Assembly: GCA_013288645.1 (NCBI GenBank)
Contig: JABDBL010000008.1
Coordinates: 25,454 to 89,453 of the forward strand
Direction of reading: 5' to 3'
Length of the DNA: 64,000 nt
DNA from: Candidatus Melainabacteria bacterium
GTDB taxonomy: Bacteria; Cyanobacteriota; Vampirovibrionia; Obscuribacterales; Obscuribacteraceae
Part shown: positions 1 through 8,367 of the stretch, piece after piece
How positions within the stretch are numbered: position 1 is the stretch's first letter
Layout of the letters: the number at the start of each line of letters is the position of its first letter
Position numbers and translations under genes: made by a program
The notes under the pieces: generated by a model
Seen by the model: the letters and a program-made list of their open reading frames with translations, nothing else
What the model was told of the DNA's origin: nothing
Database searches by the model: none

Positions 1-326
1 AAGCGCTGTTTTTTTGTTAGCTCATTTTTTGCCTGTTCTTCACGTTGCCTGTCATTTGGATTAATACCTTGTCGTATCTCAAGTAAATATTTGTGCGCAG
101 CTTCCCTAGCTTGATTTACTGTCCAAGGATCGCCGTGCCTGCCAATAATTACTTTTACTACTTTATTGCTGGCACCTTTTAGCTTAGCCCGCACCCGATA
201 TATTTTGCTAGCGTTAGTAACTACCAGCTGAAAGCCCGTAAGCAAACCGTCGTGATATACTCCGGGTTGCTTTCTGGTTTCTACAAAAGTCTTTGATAAT
301 TTGGTTGGAATTGATGATTTACGCAA
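1..326 (-). CDS. Tyrosine-type integrase, N-terminal part (runs off left edge)
   Basis: Reading the minus strand gives an open frame that leaves the window at base 1. It encodes the N-terminal Arm DNA-binding domain (DUF4102 type) of P4-like tyrosine recombinases. Diagnostic stretches are LSKTFVETRKQPGVYHDG, then GFQLVVT, IGRHGDPWTVNQAREAAHK and a linker of the form EIRQGINPNDRQ. The catalytic domain (R-H-x-x-R and Tyr) lies outside the window. There is no in-frame ATG after the upstream stop, so a TTG at 326-324 is the likeliest start, with no good Shine-Dalgarno. The start overlaps the 3' end of the neighbouring 129-residue gene in another frame. Integrases of this family usually sit at one end of an integrated element. 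The family call is firm; the exact start is not. Confidence 0.85.
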   Translation of the reverse strand, partial: MRKSSIPTKLSKTFVETRKQPGVYHDGLLTGFQLVVTNASKIYRVRAKLKGASNKVVKVIIGRHGDPWTVNQAREAAHKYLLEIRQGINPNDRQREEQAKNELTKKQR

Positions 327-670
327 AATAAGACATAAGCGTCTGCACAATCTTTAAATAGCTCTAAAGCTTTGCGAGCTAATTGTAATCGTCTCTTTCC
401 TGAAGCATCCCAAGCTTCATAAACTAAATCTTCTGCTTCTTCTTTAACCGACTTGCTTCTTGCAGCCAGGATTGTATTTCCTCCTCTAGACATGAAGGTA
501 TCCTGTAAGAATTGGTTGGCTTCTTCAATTGACTCGAATTGTTTATCGCTCATAGCTCTATGTATATCGGCAAATATTTTATCTATCCCTTGTGCGCTTG
601 CTGGATTATTGTCTACAGAACTTGTGCGTTTAGATAATCTTTTTAATTTACCTGTTTTAGACTTTGGCAT
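281..670 (-). pseudogene. Truncated TPR-like (ST7-type) protein next to the integrase
   Basis: This 129-codon frame encodes a basic N-terminus (KSKTGKLKRLSKR), a helical middle, and AEDLVYEAWDASGKRR followed by ARKALELFKDCADAYVL. From memory this is the first TPR-like helix pair of a family of longer bacterial proteins related to ST7, in which DCADAYVL continues into further repeats. Here the homology stops at DCADAYVL and the frame ends about 15 residues later inside the start of the integrase gene. The simplest reading is a 5' gene remnant cut by the event that placed the integrase here. An intact short protein cannot be excluded. Confidence 0.5.
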
Positions 671-749
671 TTGATATTCCTTTTAAATGAATCAGGATTG
701 TTTAGGAAATAAAGAATAACTCTTCATTCTGTCACGCCGGCTTTGCAAT

Positions 750-1259
750 TTATACACCCTTGGGCCATTTGCGAGTTACTTCTAGAGCCTCACCCGTTTC
801 CATAAGACTTTTGAGACTGGCAAGAATTTTTGGCCAGCCATATGATACCCCGGCTATAAGTTTTGAGTCTTTACAATCAATTTCATGTGTAATAGCAAGT
901 TTGACAGTATCGCCAATAGGCTCTAAATCAATAGCGCATGTCGAATACCCCTCTGCCATAAATTCTGGCTTGAATTCATTACGCCATGTAAGAGCCAAGT
1001 GTTTCGGTTTTTCGATTTCTAAAATTTCGCCACTGTCACCCATGCGCCCGTCCGGAATCATCAGTTTCCACGACGAGCCAACTTTCCAGTCGCAATCTTG
1101 CCAGGTCTCGCACCAATAAAGTTTGGTAAATTCCGGCTTTGTCAGTGCCTTCCATAATTTTTCTTGCGTTGTGCGTATGTAAGTAACATAAACAAATCTT
1201 GAATTGTTTATTGAGCCTTTATTTTTAACAGATTCTCTTACGGTTGTAGCTTCAGGCAT
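750..1259 (-). CDS. AHSA1/SRPBCC-family protein
   Basis: A 169-residue protein of the START-like SRPBCC superfamily, AHSA1 (activator of Hsp90 ATPase homologue 1-like) branch. The typical pattern is visible: VYVTYIRTTQEKLWKALTKP near residue 25, a glycine-containing strand (VGSSWKLMIPDG), then GEILEIEKPKHLALTW, which is the family's central beta segment, and a C-terminal long helix (GWPKILASLKSLMETG). These domains bind hydrophobic ligands in a cavity. In bacteria they often act as stress-related or regulatory partners of ArsR regulators, but no regulator is adjacent here. Ligand and role are unknown. It is transcribed in the same direction as ispG, which lies upstream. Confidence 0.85.
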   Translation of the reverse strand: MPEATTVRESVKNKGSINNSRFVYVTYIRTTQEKLWKALTKPEFTKLYWCETWQDCDWKVGSSWKLMIPDGRMGDSGEILEIEKPKHLALTWRNEFKPEFMAEGYSTCAIDLEPIGDTVKLAITHEIDCKDSKLIAGVSYGWPKILASLKSLMETGEALEVTRKWPKGV

Positions 1260-1315
1260 TATGATTCTCCTCTTTCAGATGTTTGTTTGGGTCTCCGGAT
1301 AGCCAAAATAATTAT

Positions 1316-2551
1316 CTAAACTAATGCAGCTGACTTCACCCCAAAACGTTCTTCGACATAATTATCAACTAAATTAATGAAATCTTGCGCCAGCGTAGGA
1401 CCGGCAAGTGTATTGAAATACTGACCATTGATAAATACGGGAGCTTTTGGTTCTTCGCCAACACCGGGTAAAGAAATACCTATATCAGCGTGCTTAGATT
1501 CACCAGGTCCATTTACTATGCAGCCCATAACCGCTACTTTCAGTTCTTCAAATCCTGGATAACGCTCTTGCCAAAGTTTTCGTCTTTCTTGTAAATGCTC
1601 TTCGATTTGTTTAGCTAATTCTTGAAAGACAGTACTTGTGGTGCGTCCACAACCCGGACAAGCAGTTACAGTGGCAGAAAATGATCGAAGATCTAGTGCT
1701 TGTAGAACTTGTTGACACACGGTAACCTCTTGTGTGCGTGCACCACCGGGCTCAGGTGTAAGACTGGCACGAATAGTATCACCGATGCCTTCGGTTAATA
1801 ATAGAGATAAAGCAGCTGTTGATGAAACAATGCCTTTAGAAGACATACCTGCTTCAGTTAATCCAAGATGTAATGCATAGTCACAGCTTTTAGCAAGCTC
1901 ACGATAGATATCCACTAGCTGGTTTACTTGCGATACTTTAGCGCTTAGAACAATTTTGTTGTGAGCTAAGCCATATTCTTCTGCTAACTTGGCCGACCGC
2001 AACGCGCTTTCTACTACGGCCTGGTTTAATACAGTATCAGAGTCAGCAGGTTCTTTAGATTTTGCATTTTCATCCATCATTTCAGCCAGTAATTCTTGGT
2101 CTAGTGATCCCCAATTGACCCCTATACGCACTGGCTTTTGCCATTTGATGGCTGCTTCAATCATTGTTTTGAAATTGATATCGTGCTTTTCGCCTTTGCC
2201 GACATTTCCTGGATTAATGCGGTATTTGGCTAAAGCAGAAGCACATTCGGGATATTCAGTAAGCAATAAATGTCCGTTATAGTGAAAGTCTCCCACTAGT
2301 GGCACATTGATTGATTTTTTCTCTAGTTGTTCAACAATTTTTGCTACACAAGCAGCTGCTTCTTTTGTATTGACTGTTATGCGAACAATTTCTGAACCAG
2401 CATTAACTAATTCTTCAATCTGTTTAACTGTACCTGCTACATCTTCGGTTGAAGTATTGGTCATTGATTGCACAACAATGGGGGCTTGCCCGCCAACGGG
2501 GACATTACCAATGTTTACGCAAGTGGATAGACGTCTTTTATTAACTGGCAT
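1316..2551 (-). CDS. ispG: 4-hydroxy-3-methylbut-2-enyl-diphosphate synthase
   Basis: IspG/GcpE performs the penultimate step of the MEP isoprenoid pathway, reducing ME-cPP to HMBPP with a [4Fe-4S] cluster. The 411-residue length fits the bacterial two-domain form. The N-terminal TIM barrel carries IVVQSMTNT and [12 protein letters not shown]. The C-terminal cluster domain has the cluster cysteines in TACPGCGRT (Cys298, Cys301) and [18 protein letters not shown] (Cys344). The start [21 protein letters not shown] places the conserved VGG motif at the normal distance. The enzyme implies isoprenoid synthesis by the MEP rather than the mevalonate route. No other MEP gene is nearby. Confidence 0.97.
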   Translation of the reverse strand: MPVNKRRLSTCVNIGNVPVGGQAPIVVQSMTNTSTEDVAGTVKQIEELVNAGSEIVRITVNTKEAAACVAKIVEQLEKKSINVPLVGDFHYNGHLLLTEYPECASALAKYRINPGNVGKGEKHDINFKTMIEAAIKWQKPVRIGVNWGSLDQELLAEMMDENAKSKEPADSDTVLNQAVVESALRSAKLAEEYGLAHNKIVLSAKVSQVNQLVDIYRELAKSCDYALHLGLTEAGMSSKGIVSSTAALSLLLTEGIGDTIRASLTPEPGGARTQEVTVCQQVLQALDLRSFSATVTACPGCGRTTSTVFQELAKQIEEHLQERRKLWQERYPGFEELKVAVMGCIVNGPGESKHADIGISLPGVGEEPKAPVFINGQYFNTLAGPTLAQDFINLVDNYVEERFGVKSAALV

Positions 2552-2630
2552 AAATATTTGCTAGTTGAGGATTGAAACTAGCTCATTTTACCAGAAATTA
2601 GATATATTCCCTATATTTAGAAGCTTTGTT

Positions 2631-3146
2631 TTAGTCGACTTCTAAGTTTGTTTTTTCTAACCATAAATCAGGGTGTCTTTCGCGAAAGCTATATATTTTA
2701 TCTGTCGAGAGATCACAGCCCAAAATCAAATGATCGATCAACAATACACCAAGCAATTTACTAGCCTTTATTAGCTGTCTGGTTGTTATATAGTCTTCTT
2801 GACTGGGAGAAATAATCGAGCCTGAGGGATGGTTGTGACAAACAATGACCGCGAAACTATTAGCTAATAGAGCGCCTTTAAACACTTCTCTTGGGTGTAT
2901 CAAACTTTCAGTTAGCGTACCGTGTGCAATTTCATTGACGCCTATTACTTCGTGTTTAACGTTCAAATGCAAAGCAATAAAGTACTCTTCTGCAGCTAAA
3001 GATAGAGGAGTCAATAGCTGTATAGCGTCATTTGGTTTGGATATCTTGACTGGTTTAAAACGATTGTTTCGTTCTTTAACCATACAAAGTGTGAAAGTTG
3101 GTATAGGATAGCTCAGCTTGCGGAGCAAGGTTTTTGGTTTCATCAT
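2631..3146 (-). CDS. RadC-like JAMM domain protein
   Basis: A 171-residue protein made almost only of the RadC/YeeS JAB1/MPN (JAMM) domain. The zinc motif is complete: an acidic residue in AAEEYFIALH (about Glu53/54) and HNHPSGS (His104, His106) followed by Asp118. The helix-hairpin-helix region of full-length RadC is absent, so this is the short form often found on plasmids, phages and islands. Metallopeptidase or nuclease activity is inferred from the fold; no cellular role is established. It is divergent from the TOPRIM gene at 3281, with an inverted repeat in the shared intergenic space. The short form and the neighbouring genes suggest accessory DNA. Confidence 0.85.
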   Translation of the reverse strand: MMKPKTLLRKLSYPIPTFTLCMVKERNNRFKPVKISKPNDAIQLLTPLSLAAEEYFIALHLNVKHEVIGVNEIAHGTLTESLIHPREVFKGALLANSFAVIVCHNHPSGSIISPSQEDYITTRQLIKASKLLGVLLIDHLILGCDLSTDKIYSFRERHPDLWLEKTNLEVD

Positions 3147-3199
3147 ATATTGTCCTAGGGTTTGTCCATTTATGGGATTTACTATTAATTACGGTAGCT

Positions 3200-3224
3200 G
3201 TGCAAATAAGTTCATTTTTTGCAC
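3200..3224. promoter_or_regulatory. Inverted repeat between radC-like and TOPRIM genes
   Basis: GTGCAAA (3200-3206) and TTTGCAC (3218-3224) form a perfect 7-bp inverted repeat with an 11-base spacer. It lies in the divergent intergenic region, about 55 bases from the radC-like start and about 57 from the TOPRIM start. This is where a shared operator would be expected. No regulator is known, and a chance repeat is possible in AT-rich DNA. Confidence 0.35.
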
Positions 3225-3280
3225 CAAAAACTGCTCTTTTATCGGTTTATAAGCCATTCTGAGAATGTTAGAATAAGCGC

Positions 3281-4420
3281 GTGGTTAGTAAATTACCTTT
3301 TAGCTTGAAAAGCAGAGTATTAGACAATTTATGGTCTTTTTATCAGAGGTTTCTTGTTTTTGAAGAGCCTGCTCGAAAGTGGTTGCATATTATTAGAGCC
3401 GCTAATCAAGGCGGCTATGCTGACTTTTTGACTCAATCAGGAAGTTTTGATACAGTCCAAGATAAGTCTAAAAATAGCATTTCGAGTCGTTTAGTAAATG
3501 TCTTATTGGCTTACGAAGAAGCTAGGCGTTTTCAAACAAGTATATTGCAGCAGCTAAAGGACTTGAATTTAGAAAAATACTTGCCTGCCAGGCGAATTGA
3601 CTATTGGCAAAAGGTGTCACAAGTTGATCGATATTTAGCGCAGTGGTTAACATTGGCAGAAATATATTGGCCTGATAAGGCTGCGATCATAGCTTTGAGC
3701 GATCAAGACAGCCGTTTAGAATTCTTGAGATATTCGTGGCAAACCTTTGAAAATGTCAAAAATCAAAATGTAAGAAAAGATTGGCATCAGTCAATCAAAT
3801 TATTTCAGAAGTGCTTGTCTTTATACAGAAGCAAACTACCGGCAGATTTTTTGCCAAGAGCAATAGTCTTGGTAGAAGGTCTTACTGAGCAAGTCTTATT
3901 GCCCTGTTTTGCTGCCAGTTGTGGTCTCGATTTACTAGGCAAAGGGGTTATGATTGTCCCTGCCGGTGGTGCCAATAAAATAGTACGTAAATATATTTAT
4001 TGGAAAGAAAGGGTAAATTTATCTATTTTTTGCCTGTTTGATGCAGATGCAATAAATTTGGCAAATTCGATTTTACCGGGTCTTAGAGAATCTGATAATA
4101 TTTATATACTCTCTGATGGCGAGATAGAAGATCTGATGCGATTAGATTTTTTAGTTGATAGAGTGAATAGCTACCTTGCTGAGGATCCTTTATTTGATAA
4201 AAGCAAGTCAGTTTCTGTCGACGATTTTGTCACTGCTGAAAAGCGCACCCTTATACTAGATAAAATTTGGCGACAAAGAGAATTAGGCAAATTTGAAAAA
4301 GTTAAGTTTGCCCAATTTATTGCTAATCAATCCTCTAAAATGGACTGTAAATTTCTATCTGATGGTGGAAAGAATATGTTAAGCGAATTAGCCAAATCCA
4401 TTGGTGTTACAAGCAAATAA
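3281..4420 (+). CDS. Stand-alone OLD-type TOPRIM domain protein
   Basis: A 379-residue protein whose C-terminal half is a TOPRIM domain of the OLD-family type. AIVLVEGLTEQVLLP holds the catalytic glutamate (Glu199), VPAGGANK is the glycine-rich turn, and IFCLFDADA supplies the DxD metal ligands (Asp254, Asp256). In OLD nucleases this domain cuts DNA and follows an ABC-type ATPase. Here residues 1-190 are helical and show no Walker A motif, so any ATPase partner would have to be encoded elsewhere. The start is GTG at 3281 without an obvious Shine-Dalgarno. The next gene starts on the base after its stop, so the two are probably cotranscribed. Nuclease activity is inference from the motif. Confidence 0.75.
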   Translation: MVSKLPFSLKSRVLDNLWSFYQRFLVFEEPARKWLHIIRAANQGGYADFLTQSGSFDTVQDKSKNSISSRLVNVLLAYEEARRFQTSILQQLKDLNLEKYLPARRIDYWQKVSQVDRYLAQWLTLAEIYWPDKAAIIALSDQDSRLEFLRYSWQTFENVKNQNVRKDWHQSIKLFQKCLSLYRSKLPADFLPRAIVLVEGLTEQVLLPCFAASCGLDLLGKGVMIVPAGGANKIVRKYIYWKERVNLSIFCLFDADAINLANSILPGLRESDNIYILSDGEIEDLMRLDFLVDRVNSYLAEDPLFDKSKSVSVDDFVTAEKRTLILDKIWRQRELGKFEKVKFAQFIANQSSKMDCKFLSDGGKNMLSELAKSIGVTSK

Positions 4421-4834
4421 ATGAGAAAACCTAGCAAAAGATCGACCATTTTAGCGGCAGTTATTTGGATTATAAGTCTTATTCTTGCTTTTAGAATTCC
4501 CCCTTCAAGTAGTTTTATCTGGCTGCCGGATGCCTTGCTTTTACTGGGCTTCTACCCGCTATTTATAAGTACCAAGAGCCCTTGGTTGTGGTTTATTTTT
4601 GGTCTCATAGACACTTTCGTTGGATTTATGTTGTTGATAGTTCGCAGTGCGCCTAAAGAAGAACTAGTTCGCCTTCATGTGCTTGAAATAAATGCTCATA
4701 TGCAAAGCTATCACCCTTATTATGTATGGACAATTATTGGTATTTTGTCCACAATAATCGGTCTAGCGCAATTGCAATTTAGATTATTTGTTTGGCTATA
4801 TGGTTGTTTAATGAGACGAAAACAAAATCGATAG
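4421..4834 (+). CDS. Small integral membrane protein, unknown function
   Basis: A 137-residue protein with about four predicted membrane helices: residues ~9-25 (ILAAVIWIISLILAF), ~34-50, ~54-75 (WLWFIFGLIDTFVGFML) and ~105-125 (YYVWTIIGILSTIIGLAQL). A short basic tail (RRKQNR) follows. Its ATG directly follows the stop of the TOPRIM gene with no gap, which suggests translational coupling. I do not recognise the family. A membrane protein paired with a nuclease-fold protein is seen in some defence loci, but nothing here proves that. Confidence 0.7.
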   Translation: MRKPSKRSTILAAVIWIISLILAFRIPPSSSFIWLPDALLLLGFYPLFISTKSPWLWFIFGLIDTFVGFMLLIVRSAPKEELVRLHVLEINAHMQSYHPYYVWTIIGILSTIIGLAQLQFRLFVWLYGCLMRRKQNR

Positions 4835-4863
4835 CGAAGACTAGTAATAAGGAGATAATAGAT

Positions 4864-5532
4864 TTAATACGGCTGTTGCTTGCTTTGCGTTAATTCAGTG
4901 TCAAGATCCATATCGTCGTTATCTTTCTTCTTAAAATGCTTAGCAGGCTTTATGTCCTTGTCCTTAACAGTTACCTTTGACTTGTTATTTTCGTCTCGCA
5001 TTACTCGAGCCAGAAATTTTTTGTTGTTTTCCCAGTGCCTGGGTTTAGTTTTAGTAAGATTAACTATGCTATCCAGTCCTAACATCTTTTGATCATAATA
5101 CTCTGACTTGTTATAAACAAATAGCCACTGTTTTACGAGAAAGTTAAATAGCTTGGGATCTTTTTTATCTTTTTGCATTGCTAATTTCTTTTCTAATGTT
5201 TGCGCATATAAAATTCGAACATCCATGTCGAGAGGAGCTAGCTCAACTGAACGCTGCAAAACAGTGAGTGCACGGTTAAGACTACCCTGTCTTAATGACT
5301 GCTCGCCCTCGATAGATAAAGCACCTGGTGTTAACGAGCCCAATTCGAGCAATTGCTCTGAACGAAGAACACCATTATCACTATTGCCTATGTCAGTAGT
5401 GTCCATAATATAGTCTGGAGTTTTTTGTTCTTCAGCACTTTTTTGATCTTCAGCGAAAATCGGCACATTATTACTACCGACGCCGCCAATTGTCAGTAAA
5501 AGGCTAGTGATTATTATTGCGGTTTTATTCAT
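4864..5532 (-). CDS. Exported protein with TPR-like segment
   Basis: A 222-residue protein beginning with a signal peptide (MNKTAIIITSLLLTIGGVG, cleavage probably near PIFAED). The middle region contains a TPR-like helix pair, EQSLRQGSLNRALTVLQRS followed by PLDMDVRILYAQTLEKK. The C-terminus is highly charged and Lys/Asp-rich (KDKDIKPAKHFKKKDND). It is likely periplasmic or extracytoplasmic. It lies downstream of rpe on the same strand with a short gap, so it may share its transcript. No specific function can be assigned. Confidence 0.7.
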   Translation of the reverse strand: MNKTAIIITSLLLTIGGVGSNNVPIFAEDQKSAEEQKTPDYIMDTTDIGNSDNGVLRSEQLLELGSLTPGALSIEGEQSLRQGSLNRALTVLQRSVELAPLDMDVRILYAQTLEKKLAMQKDKKDPKLFNFLVKQWLFVYNKSEYYDQKMLGLDSIVNLTKTKPRHWENNKKFLARVMRDENNKSKVTVKDKDIKPAKHFKKKDNDDMDLDTELTQSKQQPY

Positions 5533-5554
5533 ATTGCTCCTTAATATGTTGTGC

Positions 5555-6217
5555 TTATTGTTGCGCGGCCTTTCGGAGATTGCTTATTGCCTCCTTTACA
5601 TTAGCAGAGCCATAAATACTGCTACCGGCTACTAACACGTCAGCACCAGCGGCGGTGACTAGTTTAGCGGTTTCGCTATTGATACCACCATCTACCGAAA
5701 TATGGATATCCTTTTTTCCTGCTTTTTCAAACATTTGTCGCAATTTAGAGATTTTTGGCAAAATAGCCGGAATAAATTTTTGTCCACCAAAACCCGGATT
5801 AACTGACATTATCAAAACCAAATCTAAATCATCCAACACATATTGTAATGCTTCAGGAGGCGTGGCTGGGTTTAATGATACCCCCGCTTTCTTGCCCAAT
5901 TTTCTAATGTGAGCCAAAGTTCTTTGCAAATGAACACATGCTTCAGTATGGACTGTTATATATGATGCGCCCGCTTCAGCGAAGTCTTCTAGATATCGAT
6001 CTGGATTAGTTATCATTAAATGTACATCCAAAGGTACAGTAGCAATTTTATTTAAGCAGCGAATTACAGGAAGTCCAATAGATATATTGGGTACAAAATG
6101 GCCATCCATTACATCCACGTGAATCCAGTCACAACCAGCCTTTTCTACCTTTTCAATCTCTTGTGTGAGATTGGCAAAATCCGCTGAAAGAATTGATGGT
6201 GCAATAATTAATGACAT
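5555..6217 (-). CDS. rpe: Ribulose-phosphate 3-epimerase
   Basis: A TIM-barrel enzyme interconverting D-ribulose 5-phosphate and D-xylulose 5-phosphate in the pentose phosphate pathway. The 220 residues match the usual length. Signature segments are IIAPSILSADFANL at the N-terminus, WIHVDVMDGHFVPN (metal-binding His and Asp), PLDVHLMITNPD, LIMSVNPGFGGQKF, and ISVDGGINSETAKLVTAAGAD (phosphate loop and catalytic Asp). It starts at ATG with MSLIIAPSILSAD. All active-site motifs are intact. Confidence 0.97.
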   Translation of the reverse strand: MSLIIAPSILSADFANLTQEIEKVEKAGCDWIHVDVMDGHFVPNISIGLPVIRCLNKIATVPLDVHLMITNPDRYLEDFAEAGASYITVHTEACVHLQRTLAHIRKLGKKAGVSLNPATPPEALQYVLDDLDLVLIMSVNPGFGGQKFIPAILPKISKLRQMFEKAGKKDIHISVDGGINSETAKLVTAAGADVLVAGSSIYGSANVKEAISNLRKAAQQ

Positions 6218-6338
6218 AAGTCTTAGTTACAATTAGAAAGACAATAATAAAATAGAATTCTAGAGGCCAGCCCACTGTCCAATTATAGAAGAAAGCTTAG
6301 TGTTAAAAGTTCTTTTTGATATCCTCTTTAAAAATATT

Positions 6339-7508
6339 ATGTTGCCTATATATGCATTAACGGCCGAACAAATAGAGATTCAAAGCTTAGCGCGCGATTT
6401 TGCAAGCAAAGAAATTTTGCCCAGTATTCAACGTTATGAACAGGAATATATAGAGCACAGCAATCTTTTAGATAAGATTTGTCAATCAGGATTGGTAAAT
6501 ACTCGCATTCCGGAAGAATTTGGCGGACTTGGCTTATCTTTGTTGGAAACATGTTTAATCGCTGAGGAATTTGCTTTTACTTGCAGTGGGATAAGCTCGA
6601 CAGCAGAAGCTTCAGAGTTAGCAATAACACTTTTATTAGCAGCTGGCTCACAAGAACAGAAAAGTAAATATCTAACCGTGCTGACAAAGGAAAACGGTTT
6701 AGCCGGGATTGCTCTCACCAATAGTTGTGAAATCTCAAAGGGGGATCTTTCGGCTGAGGAAAAGGGAGGTGCAATAGTTCTAAACGGCTATTGTCCTCTC
6801 GTATTAAATGCGGCGTTTGCTCAGTGGTTGGTAGTGACTTGTCCTTTTACAGAGAAATCCAATGAACAAATAAATAAAAATGATTTATCAGTAAAGCTAT
6901 CACATTTCATTGTCTCAAGAAATATTAAGGGGTTAAAGATATTAGAGCCAATTGTACAACTGGGGCGTAGGGCAGCTAATATCTGCCCGGTGCATTTTGA
7001 TAAAGTAGAGTTGGAGCCAATGGCAAGAATTGATATGCCTGACTTGCAATGCTCCGATGATATTGCGCCTTTAAATATTATCAGTATAAGTCTTTCAATA
7101 AACGCTCCTATCATTAGCTCTGGCTGTTTAGGACTTGGAAATGCAGCATTCGTACACGCAAAAAAATATGCGCAAGAGCGTGAGACATTTGGCATTCCCT
7201 TAGCTAAGCACCAGGCAATAGCATTTATGATGGCAGACATGAGAACTGATATAGAGGCAGCGCGTATGATGACATATACAGCTATTGAAAGTGTGAGTGC
7301 GGGAAGCAATAATCGTAAACTCGCGCTTAGCACTTTAATATTTGCTTTGGAAATGGCTGCTCGCGTTTCAAATGATGCGGTTCAAATTTTTGGTGCTTAT
7401 GGATATACCAAGGATTATCCGGTTGAAAAACTTATGCGTGACGCAAAGACTTATCAAATGTTTTATGGCTCAGGTAGAAAAGAATTTTTAGCAGAAGCCT
7501 TAATTTAA
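6339..7508 (+). CDS. Acyl-CoA dehydrogenase family protein, catalytic Glu replaced
   Basis: A homologue of FAD-dependent acyl-CoA dehydrogenases. The helical N-terminal domain begins LTAEQIEIQSLARDFASKEI, and the C-terminal domain has ARMMTYTAIESVSAG and VQIFGAYGYTKDYPVEKLMRD. Two active-site signatures deviate. The usual TEPxAGSD loop reads TNSCEISKGD, and the segment normally IYEGT, carrying the catalytic Glu of many family members, reads MFYGSG. Classical dehydrogenation may be lost, or the base may lie elsewhere as in isovaleryl-CoA dehydrogenase. A GTG at 6300 would add 13 hydrophobic residues; the ATG at 6339 gives the usual family start. It stands alone, with no ETF genes nearby. Confidence 0.85.
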   Translation: MLPIYALTAEQIEIQSLARDFASKEILPSIQRYEQEYIEHSNLLDKICQSGLVNTRIPEEFGGLGLSLLETCLIAEEFAFTCSGISSTAEASELAITLLLAAGSQEQKSKYLTVLTKENGLAGIALTNSCEISKGDLSAEEKGGAIVLNGYCPLVLNAAFAQWLVVTCPFTEKSNEQINKNDLSVKLSHFIVSRNIKGLKILEPIVQLGRRAANICPVHFDKVELEPMARIDMPDLQCSDDIAPLNIISISLSINAPIISSGCLGLGNAAFVHAKKYAQERETFGIPLAKHQAIAFMMADMRTDIEAARMMTYTAIESVSAGSNNRKLALSTLIFALEMAARVSNDAVQIFGAYGYTKDYPVEKLMRDAKTYQMFYGSGRKEFLAEALI

Positions 7509-7536
7509 AGCCCTTAGACTAGTATTATCGATTCTT

Positions 7537-7989
7537 CTATTTGCCTTTCACTTTGTTACTCTTATTCCTTTGTTGTCTTTTCTTATGTTGGTCAGGTTTA
7601 TGCACTACATCTGCTTGCTGTTGAGTTTGCAATGGCCACTTATGAGGAAATTCAAAATGACGGTTTTTTATCCATGGAGTCACAACATTATTTATGTTGT
7701 CTGAGCCATAGAAGTCCAGGGCTTGTTTCGCTGCACAAAAGATGAGGGTGCCTGCAATTATACCGCCAATAGTAGCTTCAACAACTGGTTTTACACTTCT
7801 GTGAAATCGTAAGGATTTCTGTGGATCAATTTCATCCTCATAAAAAGGATCTTCTAGTCGCTGCGTCGCGTCAGTATTACGTGCAGTGGTACGGAGGTGT
7901 CCCATTTTATTGAGCTTACTATGACGTCCACAAACAACACAAAACTTTAGTTTGAGAACAGCACCGCAATAGGGACAAGAAGAACTCAT
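7537..7989 (-). CDS. Zinc-ribbon protein with one membrane helix
   Basis: A 150-residue protein. Residues 5-20 hold a two-knuckle zinc ribbon (CPYCG then CVVCG, Cys5, Cys8, Cys17, Cys20). A charged linker follows, then one membrane helix near residues 75-95 (VVEATIGGIIAGTLIFCAAK). The Lys/Gln-rich tail ends KKRQQRNKSNKVKGK. The layout matches small bacterial membrane-anchored zinc-ribbon proteins of unknown role. It follows the coiled-coil gene at 8014 closely, so the two may be cotranscribed. Confidence 0.7.
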   Translation of the reverse strand: MSSSCPYCGAVLKLKFCVVCGRHSKLNKMGHLRTTARNTDATQRLEDPFYEDEIDPQKSLRFHRSVKPVVEATIGGIIAGTLIFCAAKQALDFYGSDNINNVVTPWIKNRHFEFPHKWPLQTQQQADVVHKPDQHKKRQQRNKSNKVKGK

Positions 7990-8013
7990 TTCAATTTCTG
8001 AGCCTATTTATTC

Positions 8014-8232
8014 TTACTTTTTATCTTCTTCAACATAACGCTGGAACATCTCACTTATAGATGTTCGGTCATGCGTTAATGTCTCTTGCTTTCCTCTTAG
8101 CTCAATTATTTTTTCACGCAATTCATTTATCTGTTCATCCACCAGCTTGATTTCCTCAGTAGTTTCAGCTTCACTAAGATCAAGAGCATCAGTTAGAGTT
8201 TGAAATGCTTTTTCGAGCTCGTTTCCCGCCAT
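8014..8232 (-). CDS. Small coiled-coil protein, unknown function
   Basis: A 72-residue acidic protein that is almost entirely predicted coiled coil. A heptad-like pattern runs through EEIKLVDEQINELREKIIELRG and continues to ISEMFQRYVEEDKK. A good Shine-Dalgarno (GGAAC) precedes the ATG on the minus strand. It has no membrane helix or metal motif. Its position just upstream of the zinc-ribbon gene suggests a two-gene unit. No family was recognised. Confidence 0.6.
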   Translation of the reverse strand: MAGNELEKAFQTLTDALDLSEAETTEEIKLVDEQINELREKIIELRGKQETLTHDRTSISEMFQRYVEEDKK

Positions 8233-8367
8233 CTTCGTTCCTTTCTATCTTCCAATTTAGCTAGATCGTAAACCCAGAATTTTTCTTATTCTACATGCTT
8301 ATTTGCTATTTAAGTGCTTGGTCAAAATTTGTATTTGATCCTCCAATTTGGTTAATTTAATAAACTA

